From the NCBI RefSeq assembly GCF_000522985.1, contig NZ_CP007128.1:2030220-2094219 (forward strand): 64,000 nucleotides of DNA, given 5' to 3'. Within the stretch, counting starts at the first letter, position 1, and the number at the start of each line of letters is the position of its first letter. Position numbers and translations under genes: made by a program. The notes below the pieces were generated by a model. That model worked only from the letters and a program-made list of their open reading frames with translations. It did no database searches and was not told where the DNA came from. Source of the stretch: Gemmatirosa kalamazoonensis. GTDB lineage: Bacteria > Gemmatimonadota > Gemmatimonadetes > Gemmatimonadales > Gemmatimonadaceae. Below are positions 16,679 to 25,554 of the stretch, piece after piece.

Positions 16679-17752
16679 ATGGAAGCCGTCTATCGAAGCG
16701 TGCGACGCGCGTGCTACGCCGGGTTCGACTCGGTGACGCTGCGTCGCGAGGTCGCCGCGCGCGTCGCGCCGGCCGTGCCGTACGACAAGTACGCGTTCAG
16801 CACGTGCGACCCGGACACGGGCCTGATGACGCACACCGTCGCCGACGGCGTGACCAGCGACCTGGCGCGGGCATACGTCGAGCGGCTGTACCCGTACCAC
16901 TGTGCGTGCCTAACGATGGACGTGCCGCGCACCGGTGTCGCCGTGTTCTCGATGCTCGACCTGTCGCCTCCGACGCGCGACGTGCTCGCGGCGCACGGCT
17001 TCGACGAGCAGCTCCAGGTGTCGCTCACCGCCGAGGGACGACTGGTGGGCACCTGGTGCATGATGCGCGCGGACGACGCCCCGCCGCCGCGCGACGCCGA
17101 GCGCGCCCTGCTACGTCGCCTGATCCCACACGTCACCCGCGGCCTGCAGGCGGCCGCGCGCGTGGACCATGGCCTCGCCGCGGCGCGGGGCGGGGCAATC
17201 GACGACGCGGACCACGCGCCCGGCATCCTCGTGCTCGACGCGCGCGACCGGCCCACCACGCGCACGCCACTCGCCGCGGCGTGGCTCGACGATCTCGCGG
17301 ACGTCGGCCTCGACATGCCGGACGGGCTGCCGCTCGCCGTCCACGCGCTCGTCGTGCGGCTGCGCGCCGTGCGCGCGGACGTGGCGGCCGACGCGCACGT
17401 GCGGTTGCGCGGGCGGTCCGGCCGGTGGTACGTGCTGCGTGCGTCGCTCGCCGAGCCGGACGCGTACGGCGAGTGCGCGATCGTCGTCGTCGTGCGGCCG
17501 GCCGTGCCGCGCGAGGTGGCGACGCTGCTCACCCGGCTCTACGGCCTCTCGACCCGCGAGCGCGAGATCGCCGCGGCGGTCGCGCGCGGGGAGTCGACGA
17601 AGGAGATCGCCGCCGCGTTGGGCCTCTCGCCGCACACGGTGCTCGAGCACATCGACCGGGCGTGCGGCAAGATCGGCGTGCACGGGCGCAAGGCGCTGAT
17701 CGCGAAGCTGTTCTTCGACGGGTACCACCCACTGCTGGGGCAGTCGGCCTGA
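16679..17752 (+). CDS. LuxR-type transcriptional regulator
   Basis: 357-aa regulator. The C-terminal LuxR/GerE HTH spans about residues 285-345 (LSTREREIAAAVARGESTKEIAAALGLSPHTVLEHIDRA, here split only by reading). The N-terminal 250 residues form a GAF-like or unknown sensory domain with no phospho-Asp receiver. ATG 16679 has GGGAG about seven bases upstream. It diverges from the cupredoxin-like gene across 189 bp and converges with the ADOP permease with a six-base gap. Target genes unknown; control of the divergent envelope genes is possible. Confidence 0.85.
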   Translation: MEAVYRSVRRACYAGFDSVTLRREVAARVAPAVPYDKYAFSTCDPDTGLMTHTVADGVTSDLARAYVERLYPYHCACLTMDVPRTGVAVFSMLDLSPPTRDVLAAHGFDEQLQVSLTAEGRLVGTWCMMRADDAPPPRDAERALLRRLIPHVTRGLQAAARVDHGLAAARGGAIDDADHAPGILVLDARDRPTTRTPLAAAWLDDLADVGLDMPDGLPLAVHALVVRLRAVRADVAADAHVRLRGRSGRWYVLRASLAEPDAYGECAIVVVVRPAVPREVATLLTRLYGLSTREREIAAAVARGESTKEIAAALGLSPHTVLEHIDRACGKIGVHGRKALIAKLFFDGYHPLLGQSA

Positions 17753-17758
17753 CGAGCG

Positions 17759-20404
17759 TCAGTCCGGCCCGTGCCGCATCGCCGTGACCGGCGACACCCG
17801 CGCCGCGTGCAGTGCCGGCAGCAGCGCGGCCGCCGCCGCGACCGCGAGCAGCAGCGCGCCGACGGTCACGAACGACACCGCGTCCGCCGCGCCGACGCCG
17901 AACAGCAGCGCCGTCATCGACCGCGCGAGCACGAGCGCCGCCGCGGTGCCGAGCGCGACGCCCAACGCCGCGCGCGCCACCGCCCGCCGTACCACGTCGA
18001 GCAGCACCGCCGACCGACGCGCGCCGAGCGCGAAGCGGATGCCCAGCTCGGCCCGTCGGTCCGCGACGTCCGACGACAGCACGCCGAAGATCCCGACCGC
18101 CGCGAGCAGCAGCGCCAGCGTCGCGAACGCGCCGAGCAGCAGCGTCGTGAAGCGGTCGCGCGCCACCGCGTCGTCCACGAGCTCGTCGAGCGTGCGCGCC
18201 GCGTACAGCGGCAGCGTCGGGTCCAGCGCGGCGAGCGTCGCGCGCAGCGAGGCGAGCGCGGTCGCCGGCGCACCGTCCACGCGCACCACGAGGTCGCGCG
18301 TGCCGTCGGGGAACCGCTCCGCCGAGAGATACGCCGTCGGACGGGGCGAGGCGTGCGGATCCATGAGGCGCACGTCGCCCACGACGCCGACCACCTCGGC
18401 CTCGATGCCGTCGAACATCGCCAGACGCACGCGCCGGCCGACCGCACGCGCGCCGGGCCACAGCGTCCGTGTCAGCGCCTCGTTCACGACCACGCGCGGC
18501 ACGCCGTCCGGGCGCTCACGCGCGTCGAACGGCACGCCGCCGACGACCGGGATGCGCAGCGCGGCGAAGTACTCGCGGTCCACGAACCGCACGTCGGCGA
18601 CGGGCGCGTCCGGCGACCTGGGACGCGCGGCATCGGACACCGTCGTCGCGGGACCGAGGCCGCCTAACGGCCGCGTGTTCGTCAGCCCCGCCGCCCGCAC
18701 GCCCGGGAGCGCGCGCACCCGCCCGAGCAGCTCGGCGTAGAACGCGCGCTGCCGCGCCGGCGACGCGTACCGCTCGCCGCTCAGCGCGACGCGCGCGGTG
18801 ACGACGTGCTCGGCGCGGAACCCGAGGTCCACGTGCCGCAGGGCGACGAAGCTGCGCGTCATCAGCGCCGCGAGCGCGGCGAGCACGAGGCCGAGCGCCA
18901 CCTCCGTCACCACGAGCGGTCCGGCGCTGCGCCGGCGGCGCGCCGTCGTGCGCTCGCGCATCGACGACGCGATGTGTGTCGCCGTGCCGCCCGCCGAGCC
19001 GCCGAGCGCGCCAACGCACCCGAACACGAGCGTCGCCGCGACGGCCGCCGCGAGCCCGAACAGCAGCACCGGCGCGTCGACGCGGATGTCGGCCGCGCGG
19101 GGCAGGTCGGGCGGCAGGAGTCGCACCAGCAGCCGCACGCCGGCGAGCGCGACGCCGACGCCGGCCACCGCGCCCGCGGCCCCGAGCAGCATGCTCTGCG
19201 TGAGGAGCTGCCGCATCAGCCGCGCGCGCGACGCGCCCAACGCGCGCCGCATCGCGAGCTCGTGGCGGTGCCGCCGCATGCGCGCGAGCGTGAGCATCGC
19301 CACGTTCGTCACCGCCATCGCCGCGAGCAGCGCCACGGTGCCGAGCAGCACGACGAGCGCCGTGCGCACGTCGCCCGTCATCTGCTCGGCCAGCGGCACC
19401 ACCGTCGCCGTCCAGCCGCGGTCGTCGGGCTCCTCGCGCGCGAGCCGCGCGCTCACCGCCGCCATCTCCGTCGCCGCCTGCGCCGCGGTGACGGCCGGCC
19501 GCAATCGCCCGAGCACGAGCAGGAACCGGCCCCACGAGCGCTGCTGCGGCGTCGGCACCAGCGGCACCCAGAACGCCTGCTCCTGCAGCCACCCCACACG
19601 CGGGGGCTGGAAGCCGGGCGGCATCACGCCGGCGATCGTGTAATCGCGGTCCTCGATCCGCACGGCGTGGCCGATGATGCCGCGGTCGCCGCCGAAGCGC
19701 GTGCGCCAGAGCGCGTCGCTGAGCACGATCACGTCGCTCGCGCCCGCGGCGACGTCGCGGGGCCCGAACACGCGTCCCACCGCCGGCGTCGCGCCGAGCA
19801 GCGCGAAGTACTCCGCCGACACCTCCGCGCCGAGCACGTGCTCCGCGGCGCCGCCGTCGTACGCCGGGAGCGTGACCGGCTTCGGCACGAGCGCCGCGAG
19901 GGCCTCGAACGAGCGTGACCGGACGCGCCACGCCTCGAAGTTCCTCACCGAGACGACGTTCGTGCCGCCGCGGCGCGCCGCGTCGCGCTCCCACACCATC
20001 ACCAGCTGCGCGGGGTGGCGGTACGGCAGGGGGCGCAGCAGCACGCCGTACACGACGCTGAAGATCGCGGTGGCCGCGCCGATGCCTAACGCGAACGTGA
20101 GCGCGGTCGCCGTCGTGAGCAGCGGGGCGCGGCGCAGCACGCGCGTCGCCCACCGCGCGTCGACGAGCGCGCTCTCGAGGAGCCGCAGCCCGCGCGCGGC
20201 GCGCGCCTCCTCCTTGAACCGCTCCACGCGCCCGAAGTCGCGCAGCGCCGCGGCGCGCGCCGCATCGGGCGACAGTCCCTGCCTGACGCGTTCGGCCGTC
20301 TCGCACTCGATGTGGTGGCGCATCTCGTCGTCAATGCGCCGCTCGAACGCCTCGCGCGCGAGCACCACGCGCGCTCGGCGCATCCACCGCCGCAGCCACT
20401 GCAT
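17759..20404 (-). CDS. ADOP-family (MacB-like) ABC transporter permease
   Basis: Large permease of the acidobacterial duplicated orphan permease type, 881 aa. A short N-terminal prefix domain (about 1-75, Arg/Glu-rich, with DEMRHHIE and SPDAARAAALRDFG) is followed by two MacB_PCD-FtsX modules. The first begins near residue 95 (TTATALTFALGIGAATAIFSVV) with four membrane segments by about residue 430, the second runs to the C-terminus, ending AAALLPALHAARVSPVTAMR. No ATPase gene is adjacent, as is usual for ADOPs. It is downstream of a PadR repressor with a 25-bp gap, a very common pairing. Export substrate unknown. Confidence 0.92.
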   Translation of the reverse strand: MQWLRRWMRRARVVLAREAFERRIDDEMRHHIECETAERVRQGLSPDAARAAALRDFGRVERFKEEARAARGLRLLESALVDARWATRVLRRAPLLTTATALTFALGIGAATAIFSVVYGVLLRPLPYRHPAQLVMVWERDAARRGGTNVVSVRNFEAWRVRSRSFEALAALVPKPVTLPAYDGGAAEHVLGAEVSAEYFALLGATPAVGRVFGPRDVAAGASDVIVLSDALWRTRFGGDRGIIGHAVRIEDRDYTIAGVMPPGFQPPRVGWLQEQAFWVPLVPTPQQRSWGRFLLVLGRLRPAVTAAQAATEMAAVSARLAREEPDDRGWTATVVPLAEQMTGDVRTALVVLLGTVALLAAMAVTNVAMLTLARMRRHRHELAMRRALGASRARLMRQLLTQSMLLGAAGAVAGVGVALAGVRLLVRLLPPDLPRAADIRVDAPVLLFGLAAAVAATLVFGCVGALGGSAGGTATHIASSMRERTTARRRRSAGPLVVTEVALGLVLAALAALMTRSFVALRHVDLGFRAEHVVTARVALSGERYASPARQRAFYAELLGRVRALPGVRAAGLTNTRPLGGLGPATTVSDAARPRSPDAPVADVRFVDREYFAALRIPVVGGVPFDARERPDGVPRVVVNEALTRTLWPGARAVGRRVRLAMFDGIEAEVVGVVGDVRLMDPHASPRPTAYLSAERFPDGTRDLVVRVDGAPATALASLRATLAALDPTLPLYAARTLDELVDDAVARDRFTTLLLGAFATLALLLAAVGIFGVLSSDVADRRAELGIRFALGARRSAVLLDVVRRAVARAALGVALGTAAALVLARSMTALLFGVGAADAVSFVTVGALLLAVAAAAALLPALHAARVSPVTAMRHGPD

Positions 20405-20429
20405 GCGAGCCTCCGCGCTCCAGCGCGTC

Positions 20430-20771
20430 TCAGGTGGTGCCGAGCACGTTCTCCACGGCGCCGGAGAACAGCCGCCACGCCGCGACCTCCTGCGTGAGCT
20501 GGCGCCGGCCGGCGGCCGTCAGGCGGTACAGCTTGATGCGCCGTCCCTCGGGCGAGGTGCCGTCGTCCCCGGTGATCCACCCGCGGTCCTCGAGGCGGTA
20601 CAGGGCGGGGTAGAGCGATCCCTGATTCACGCGCAGCACGTCGCGCGACATCTCCTGGATGCGCTTCGACACCGCCCATCCGTGGAGCGCGCCGAGGGCG
20701 AGCGCGCGGAGGATGAGCAGGTCGAGCGTGCCGTGCAGCAGGTCGGGCTTCGCGGTGGGCATGGGCCTCAT
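20430..20771 (-). CDS. PadR-family transcriptional repressor
   Basis: Small winged-helix regulator, 113 aa: LLHGTLDLLILRALALGALHG helix, then SKRIQEMSRDVLRVNQGSLYPALYRLEDRGWI and the wing GRRIKLYRLT. It sits upstream of and codirectional with the ADOP permease, which it should control together with its own gene. Start ATG 20771 or the ATG three codons in (20762). A striking inverted repeat overlaps the start (next entry), consistent with autorepression. Confidence 0.93.
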   Translation of the reverse strand: MRPMPTAKPDLLHGTLDLLILRALALGALHGWAVSKRIQEMSRDVLRVNQGSLYPALYRLEDRGWITGDDGTSPEGRRIKLYRLTAAGRRQLTQEVAAWRLFSGAVENVLGTT

Positions 20772-20827
20772 ACCTTGTCATTCGACAATAGAGTGCCGGC
20801 GGCTGTTGTCGATTGTCAAGGTATCCC
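20770..20827. promoter_or_regulatory. PadR operator: long inverted repeat
   Basis: ATACCTTGTCATTCGACAAT and, across about 15 bases, the near-complement of it (GTTGTCGATTGTCAAGGTAT). It is one of the few AT-rich stretches around and overlaps the PadR start codon. Long ATACC...GGTAT dyads are typical PadR-type operators. Confidence 0.7.
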
Positions 20828-20856
20828 GTGACGAGCGGTGGCCGCGCCCACCCGGA

Positions 20857-20992
20857 CTCCACGTACGTGTTGTCGTAGGACTGAAGAAGGACTGAAGAGG
20901 GACTGAAGAAGGAGAACACCAACAAGAAGTGTTGGTCCTTCTTCAGTCCTCCTTTAGTCCTTCTTCAGTCCTACCAGACCACGTACGTGGAG
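20857..20992. repeat. CTCCACGTACGTG-bounded GGACTGAAGAA hairpin element, copy 1
   Basis: 136-bp element with outer inverted ends CTCCACGTACGTG / CACGTACGTGGAG. Inside are three copies of GGACTGAAGAA or GGACTGAAGAG, an apex AACACCAACAAGAAGTGTTGG, and three complementary copies. A second copy of near-identical length and the same ends lies at 59691-59829. No coding capacity. It lies between the PadR gene and the SMP-30-like gene. Confidence 0.9.
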
Positions 20993-21013
20993 CCCTGCCG
21001 CCCCGCGACGCGC

Positions 21014-22084
21014 TCAGTGCCGCTGGCCCACCACCGCCGCGTCGAGCTTCCAGAGCTGCACGCGTCCGAGCGTCGAGAGCGGGATCGCGAGCCGCCAGCG
21101 CCGCGTGTCGACGCCGATGTCCGCCGGCTCGGGCACCTCGCGCACGAGCTGCCGGTCGTCGCGCCCGCGCAGCACGTGCACGCTGGAGTCCTTCCAGCTC
21201 GTGTACAGGATCGCGCCCCCCGGCATCGCCTCGACGCCGTCGAAGTTGCCGAGCACCGAGCTGTGGATCACCTGCCGCGTCGCGCCGGTGCGCGGCATCG
21301 TCGCCACCTCGCCAACGAACGGGTCGAACGACACCGTCACCCACCGGCCGGCCGAGGAGTCCCACGTCACGCCGTTAGGCTGGCGCAGGCGCAGGTCGTT
21401 CGCCACCTCCGTGATCGCGCCCCCCGGCCCGACGTCGAAGATGCGGTCGGGGCCCGTGTGGATGACGCCCATCAAGGTCATCTCGATCCCCGTGTCGCTC
21501 ACCCGCAGGTGCCCGTCCGGCCCCACCGCGATGTCGTTCAGCAGCACCGCGTGCACCGGCGCGAAGTCGACCGTCGCGATCGGCCGACCGGTGTGGCGGT
21601 CGAAGCCGCGCAGCACGTCGATGTCGCACGCCCACAGCGTGTCGCCGTGGATCGCCATCCCCTTCGGCGCGTTCAGCGTCACGCCATCCTTGCCGCCGAC
21701 CGCGAACAGCGCCGCCCCGTACGGGCTCTCCGCCGCGACGCGCGTGATGTACCCGTTGCCATCCTTGTCCGACCCGTTGCCGGTCATGTTCGACACGAAG
21801 TACACGTCCTGCTCCGCGTCGTAGCGCACCGACTCCGGATCCTGGAACCCGGTGAGGTTCGCCACGAAGCTCGCCTCGGACGACGAGATGCCGACCACCA
21901 CCGAGTCCGCACCGGTCGCCACGGTGTCCGCGTACGCGTCGCGCACCGGCGACTGGCGCGCGTTGCACGCCACGAGCACCAGAAGGCCGAGCGTGGAGCG
22001 GAGAGCGTGGAGCGTGGCAGCGGAGGCGCTCCACGCTCCACGCTCCACGCTCGACGCTCGCTGTGAGCGACGAAGGCGCATCAT
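21014..22084 (-). CDS. SMP-30/gluconolactonase-like beta-propeller lipoprotein
   Basis: 356-aa lipoprotein (lipobox LVLVAC, Cys40), predicted six-bladed propeller of the SMP-30/gluconolactonase/strictosidine-synthase-like group: DPESVRYDAEQDVYFVSN, LNAPKGMAIHGDTLWACDID, LNDIAVGPDGHLRVSDTG, QPNGVTWD, NFDGVEAMPGGAILYTSW. These carry the usual Asn/Asp metal-site positions. The n- and h-regions of its signal peptide are encoded by a GAGCGTGG hairpin repeat. The ATG 22084 overlaps the upstream cytochrome stop (ATGA). Last gene of the dehydrogenase-oxidase operon; may hydrolyse a lactone produced by that pathway (inference). Confidence 0.78.
   Translation of the reverse strand: MMRLRRSQRASSVERGAWSASAATLHALRSTLGLLVLVACNARQSPVRDAYADTVATGADSVVVGISSSEASFVANLTGFQDPESVRYDAEQDVYFVSNMTGNGSDKDGNGYITRVAAESPYGAALFAVGGKDGVTLNAPKGMAIHGDTLWACDIDVLRGFDRHTGRPIATVDFAPVHAVLLNDIAVGPDGHLRVSDTGIEMTLMGVIHTGPDRIFDVGPGGAITEVANDLRLRQPNGVTWDSSAGRWVTVSFDPFVGEVATMPRTGATRQVIHSSVLGNFDGVEAMPGGAILYTSWKDSSVHVLRGRDDRQLVREVPEPADIGVDTRRWRLAIPLSTLGRVQLWKLDAAVVGQRH
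21989..22060. repeat. GAGCGTGG/CCACGCTC hairpin repeat encoding a signal peptide
   Basis: Three to four copies of GAGCGTGGAGC on one arm and CTCCACGCTC on the other around a GCAGCGGAGGC apex. Fully inside the SMP-30-like lipoprotein gene, covering residues about 8-34 of its signal peptide. Confidence 0.88.
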
Positions 22085-22470
22085 CGGAGCGTGTAGAGGT
22101 AGGCGGCGATGTGCCGCACGTCCGAGTCGGTCACGCCGGTGTTCGGCATCGCCGTCAGCGAGTCCACGCCCTTCGGGTTCATGATCCACTTCATCATGTT
22201 CTCCGGCGTGTTCGGCAGCACGCCGCCGATGTAGCTGCGGCTCGCGATCCCCGAGAGCGGCGGGCCCACCAGCCCGTCCGCGCCGGCCACGCCGGGAATC
22301 GTGTGGCACGCCTGGCACCCGTACTTCCGCATCAGCGGCGGTCCGTACGACGGGTCGCCGCCGGTCAGCGCCGCCGCCTCGCGCCGCGCTTCGGCGTTAG
22401 GCAGCTCGCAGGCCGCGAGCAGCAGGGCCGACGCAGCCACGCAGCCACGCAATACGCAGCGCACAGTCAT
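22081..22470 (-). CDS. Monohaem cytochrome c lipoprotein
   Basis: 129-aa lipoprotein, lipobox LLLAAC (Cys21). Haem-binding CQACH at residues 52-56 and a Met axial-ligand candidate in the LTAMPNTGVTD segment, followed by the C-terminal helix DVRHIAAYLYTL typical of class I cytochromes. ATGA overlaps at both ends couple it to the flanking genes. Likely electron carrier to the oxidase of the same operon. Its signal peptide contains a single arm of the GCGTGGCTGCGT repeat. Confidence 0.9.
   Translation of the reverse strand: MTVRCVLRGCVAASALLLAACELPNAEARREAAALTGGDPSYGPPLMRKYGCQACHTIPGVAGADGLVGPPLSGIASRSYIGGVLPNTPENMMKWIMNPKGVDSLTAMPNTGVTDSDVRHIAAYLYTLR
22431..22462. repeat. ACGCAGCC tandem repeat, single arm, in a signal peptide
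   Basis: Two to three ACGCAGCC words lying in the signal-peptide codons of the cytochrome c gene. Same word as at 12610-12674 but with no complementary arm. Confidence 0.75.
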
Positions 22471-22877
22471 TGGCACGGGTTGATGAAGAACGCCGCGAGC
22501 CACTGCCAGAGCAGGATCAGCGTGAGCAGCGCGGCGACGCCGAGCCCCGTGAGGCCGAGGAAGCGGGCGCGCGGGAGTGGGCCGCCCGTCTCCGTCGTCG
22601 CGTGGCGGCCGGTGTCGTCCCACACGCGCCACGCCACCCACGCGCCGTACGCCGCCGCGAGCACCGACGCGATGCCGACGACGTGCAGCCACACGTCCGC
22701 GTGGTAGCGGCACGCGCGCGGCACGAGCACGTACGCGCCCTGCAGGTGCGCGAAGAACACCGCCGGCGCGAGCAGCAGCCCCACCGCCTGCGCGGCGGTC
22801 GACGGCGCCTCGCGCGACTCGCGCGGGTGCGCGAGCCGCCCTTCCGCTCCGCTCGGGGTCCGCAGGTCGGGGCTCAC
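22467..22877 (-). CDS. Small membrane protein of the cytochrome oxidase operon
   Basis: 136-aa integral membrane protein with about three helices (VGLLLAPAVFFAHLQGAYVLV, VVGIASVLAAAYGAWVAWRVW, LTGLGVAALLTLILLWQWLAAFF). I do not recognise a named family; proteins of this kind accompany alternative caa3 oxidase clusters. GTG 22877 overlaps the subunit III stop (GTGA) and its stop overlaps the cytochrome start (ATGA), so it is translationally coupled to the oxidase genes. A structural or assembly subunit is a reasonable guess. Conserved-looking PRACRYHADVW and FINPCQ segments contain Cys and His. Confidence 0.72.
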   Translation of the reverse strand: MSPDLRTPSGAEGRLAHPRESREAPSTAAQAVGLLLAPAVFFAHLQGAYVLVPRACRYHADVWLHVVGIASVLAAAYGAWVAWRVWDDTGRHATTETGGPLPRARFLGLTGLGVAALLTLILLWQWLAAFFINPCQ

Positions 22878-23527
22878 GACATCACCCACGGGCCGAGGTA
22901 GTTCAGCACGTAGCACGGGATCCACGACAGCACGAGGAAGTACCAGTAGAACCCCACGTCCGCCGCGTCCGAGCAGTGCTTCTTCTCCACCGTCGAGAAC
23001 CAGAAGATCCCGGCCATGCCGACGATCTCGATCAGCTCCACCGCGATCAGCGTCCCGTGCGAGCCGACCACGAGCCACTGCGCCGACGCGTACGCGTTCA
23101 TGCTCCATTTCGCATGCAGCGCGCGCAGCTCGAGCCACCGCAGCCCGGCGAACGCGACGATGAACGCCGACGCGATCGCCAGATACATGCGCGTCGCGTC
23201 GAGGTCGAACGCGCGCGCCGCGCGCTGTAGCCGCCGGATCACCGGCAGGCTCACGAGCATGAGCACGAGCTGCACGCTCGGCCACAGCAGCGTCGGGCGC
23301 TCCGTGCCGGCGGGCGGCCATTCGTTGAAGTTCTTCCACAGGTAGAGGTACACCATCAGGCACAGCGCCAGCGTGAACCCCTCGATCACGACGAAGCCGA
23401 GCGTCCCCCACCACATGATGTCGCGCGACCCGAACGCGAGGTCCGGCAGGTCGGCGACGTCGAGGAACGGCCGCGTGCGGGGCACCAGCACGCGCTCCTC
23501 CGGCGGCAGCGGCGCGGTCTCGCTCAT
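22874..23527 (-). CDS. ctaE: Cytochrome c oxidase subunit III
   Basis: Haem-copper oxidase subunit III, 217 aa with about five membrane helices (MWWGTLGFVVIEGFTLALCL, QLVLMLVSLPVI, MYLAIASAFIVAFAGL, SHGTLIAVELIEIVGMAGIF, VGFYWYFLVLSWIPCYVLNYL). The Glu in VIEGFT and the SHGT...E pattern fit this subunit; it is of the shorter type without the first two helices. ATG 23527 overlaps the subunit I stop (ATGA). Works with subunits I and II encoded directly upstream. Confidence 0.85.
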   Translation of the reverse strand: MSETAPLPPEERVLVPRTRPFLDVADLPDLAFGSRDIMWWGTLGFVVIEGFTLALCLMVYLYLWKNFNEWPPAGTERPTLLWPSVQLVLMLVSLPVIRRLQRAARAFDLDATRMYLAIASAFIVAFAGLRWLELRALHAKWSMNAYASAQWLVVGSHGTLIAVELIEIVGMAGIFWFSTVEKKHCSDAADVGFYWYFLVLSWIPCYVLNYLGPWVMS

Positions 23528-25554
23528 CGCGTCCCTCCCTCCGTCCGCAGCCCCTCCGTCCGCAGCGCCACGGGCGTCACGGCCGGCGCGTTAGGCTCGG
23601 CGACGACGGTGCGCCGGTGCTTCTTCGACTCCAGCTCGTCCTCCGGCTTCGTGCCGCGCGGCCACGCCCAGCCGGCGAACGCCGCCATGCACCACGCGAA
23701 CCCGACGCCGTACATGTAGAACCGGAAGATGGCGCCGATGAACGTCACGCCGATCCCTACCGCCATGACGAGCGGCCAGATCGACTCCTCGGGGAGCTCG
23801 TGCCGGCTCTCCGGCACCGCGTCGAGCGCGCTCGTCACGAGGAACTCGCGCCGGTCGGTGCGCAGCCCCGTCACTACCGGCAGCTCCGCGTGCGTCTCGG
23901 CCGACCACAGCGGCGTGCGGCTCTCCACGGCCGGCAGGCGCGTGAAGTTCCACGGCGGCGGCGGCGACTCGGTCGCCCACTCGAGCGACGCCGCGCCCCA
24001 CGGGTTCGCCCCCGCGATCGCGCCGCCGCGGACGCTCTTCAGCACGTTCACGAGGAACACGATCACGCTCGCCGCGATGATCCACGACCCCACCGTGGCG
24101 AGCATGTTGAGATCGCCCCACCCCGTCTCCGGCAGGTACGTGTAGACGCGGCGCGGCATCCCGTCGAGCCCCAGCAGGTGCATCGGGAAGAACGTCACGT
24201 TCACGCCGATGAAGAACAGCCAGAACTGCCACTTCCCGAGCCGCTCGTCCATCAGCCGGCCGAACATCTTCGGGAACCAGTAGTAGAACGCGCCGAACAG
24301 CGGGAACAGCACGCCGCCGATGATGACGTAGTGGAAGTGCGCGACGACGAAGTACGTGTCGTGCACCTGCAGGTCGAACGGCACCGAGGCGACCATCACG
24401 CCCGTCAGCCCGCCGATCGTGAACACGACGATGAAGCCGAGCGCGAACATCATCGCCGTCGTGAATCGCGGCCGCCCCGACCAGATCGTCGCGATCCAGC
24501 AGAAGATCTGCACCCCGCTCGGCACCGCGATCAGCACGCTCGCCGCGGTGAAGAACGTCTGCCCGAGCTGCGGGATCGACGTCGCGAACATGTGGTGCAC
24601 CCACAGCCCGAACGCGACGAAGCCGGTGAGGAACAGCGACAGCACCATCACCGGGTAGCCGAAGATCTTCCGCCCCGTGAACGTCTCCACGATCGACGAG
24701 ACGAACCCGAGCCCCGGGATGAACATGATGTAGACCTCGGGGTGGGCGAAGAACCAGAACATGTGCTGCCAGAGCAGCGGGTCGCCCCCCTCGGCGTGGT
24801 TGAAGAACTGCGTCGCCACCAGCCGGTCCATCGCCAGCATCAGCGTGCTCGCGATCGCCACGCTCGGCATCGCGAACACGATCATGAACGAGATGACGAG
24901 CGCCGACCACACGTAGAGTGGGATGCGGTTCAGCGACATCCCCGGCGCGCGCAGCTTGAACACGGTGACGATGACCTCGACCGCCGCGACGAGCCCCGCG
25001 ATCTCGGTGAACGTCACCATCTGCGCCCACACGTCGACGCGGTGCCCCGGCGACTGCTGCGGCCCGGACAGCGGCGTGTACATGAACCACCCCGCGTCGG
25101 GCCCCATGTTCAGGTAGAACGACGCGAACAGGAGCAGCCCGCCGATGAGGAACGTGTAGTAGCCGAACTGGTTCAGCCGCGGATACGCGAGGTCGCGCGT
25201 GCCGACCATGAGCGGCACGAGGTAGAGCGCCATCGCCGTCATGATCGGCACGGCGAACAGGAACATCATCGCCGAGCCGTGGACCGTGAAGACCTGGTTG
25301 TACGTGTCGGGGCCTAACAGATGGTTCTCCGGCCGCGACAGCTGCAGCCGCATCAGCGCCGCGTTCACGCCGGCGAGCAGGAACCACAGCAGGCACGTCG
25401 CGACGTAGCGCTTCGCGATCGACTTGTGGTCGACGGCCGTGAGCCACCCCCAGAGGCCGGGGCGCGGCCGCCACGTGATCGCGAGCTCGGCCCGCTCCTC
25501 GGCCTCGTCGCGCCCGCGTCGTTCCGGAAGGTCGGGAATTGCGACGGTCGTCAT
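23524..25554 (-). CDS. ctaD: Cytochrome c oxidase subunit I
   Basis: Catalytic haem a/a3-CuB subunit, 676 aa. The core has twelve helices with the expected ligands: VHGSAMMF (haem a His), WFFAHPEVYIMFIPG (CuB His, plus the Glu of the D-channel and the cross-linked Tyr of A1-type enzymes), WVHHMFATSIP (two CuB His) and HDTYFVVAHFHYV (haem a3 and haem a His). A C-terminal extension of about 130 residues carries two more membrane helices and a charged tail. The ATG 25554 overlaps coxB (ATGA). Terminal oxidase pumping protons while reducing oxygen. Confidence 0.96.
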   Translation of the reverse strand: MTTVAIPDLPERRGRDEAEERAELAITWRPRPGLWGWLTAVDHKSIAKRYVATCLLWFLLAGVNAALMRLQLSRPENHLLGPDTYNQVFTVHGSAMMFLFAVPIMTAMALYLVPLMVGTRDLAYPRLNQFGYYTFLIGGLLLFASFYLNMGPDAGWFMYTPLSGPQQSPGHRVDVWAQMVTFTEIAGLVAAVEVIVTVFKLRAPGMSLNRIPLYVWSALVISFMIVFAMPSVAIASTLMLAMDRLVATQFFNHAEGGDPLLWQHMFWFFAHPEVYIMFIPGLGFVSSIVETFTGRKIFGYPVMVLSLFLTGFVAFGLWVHHMFATSIPQLGQTFFTAASVLIAVPSGVQIFCWIATIWSGRPRFTTAMMFALGFIVVFTIGGLTGVMVASVPFDLQVHDTYFVVAHFHYVIIGGVLFPLFGAFYYWFPKMFGRLMDERLGKWQFWLFFIGVNVTFFPMHLLGLDGMPRRVYTYLPETGWGDLNMLATVGSWIIAASVIVFLVNVLKSVRGGAIAGANPWGAASLEWATESPPPPWNFTRLPAVESRTPLWSAETHAELPVVTGLRTDRREFLVTSALDAVPESRHELPEESIWPLVMAVGIGVTFIGAIFRFYMYGVGFAWCMAAFAGWAWPRGTKPEDELESKKHRRTVVAEPNAPAVTPVALRTEGLRTEGGTR

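Noticed and set aside
20857-20992. Insertion sequence at the CTCCACGTACGTG-bounded element
   Set aside because: No coding capacity for a transposase and no visible target duplication; kept only as a MITE-like repeat.
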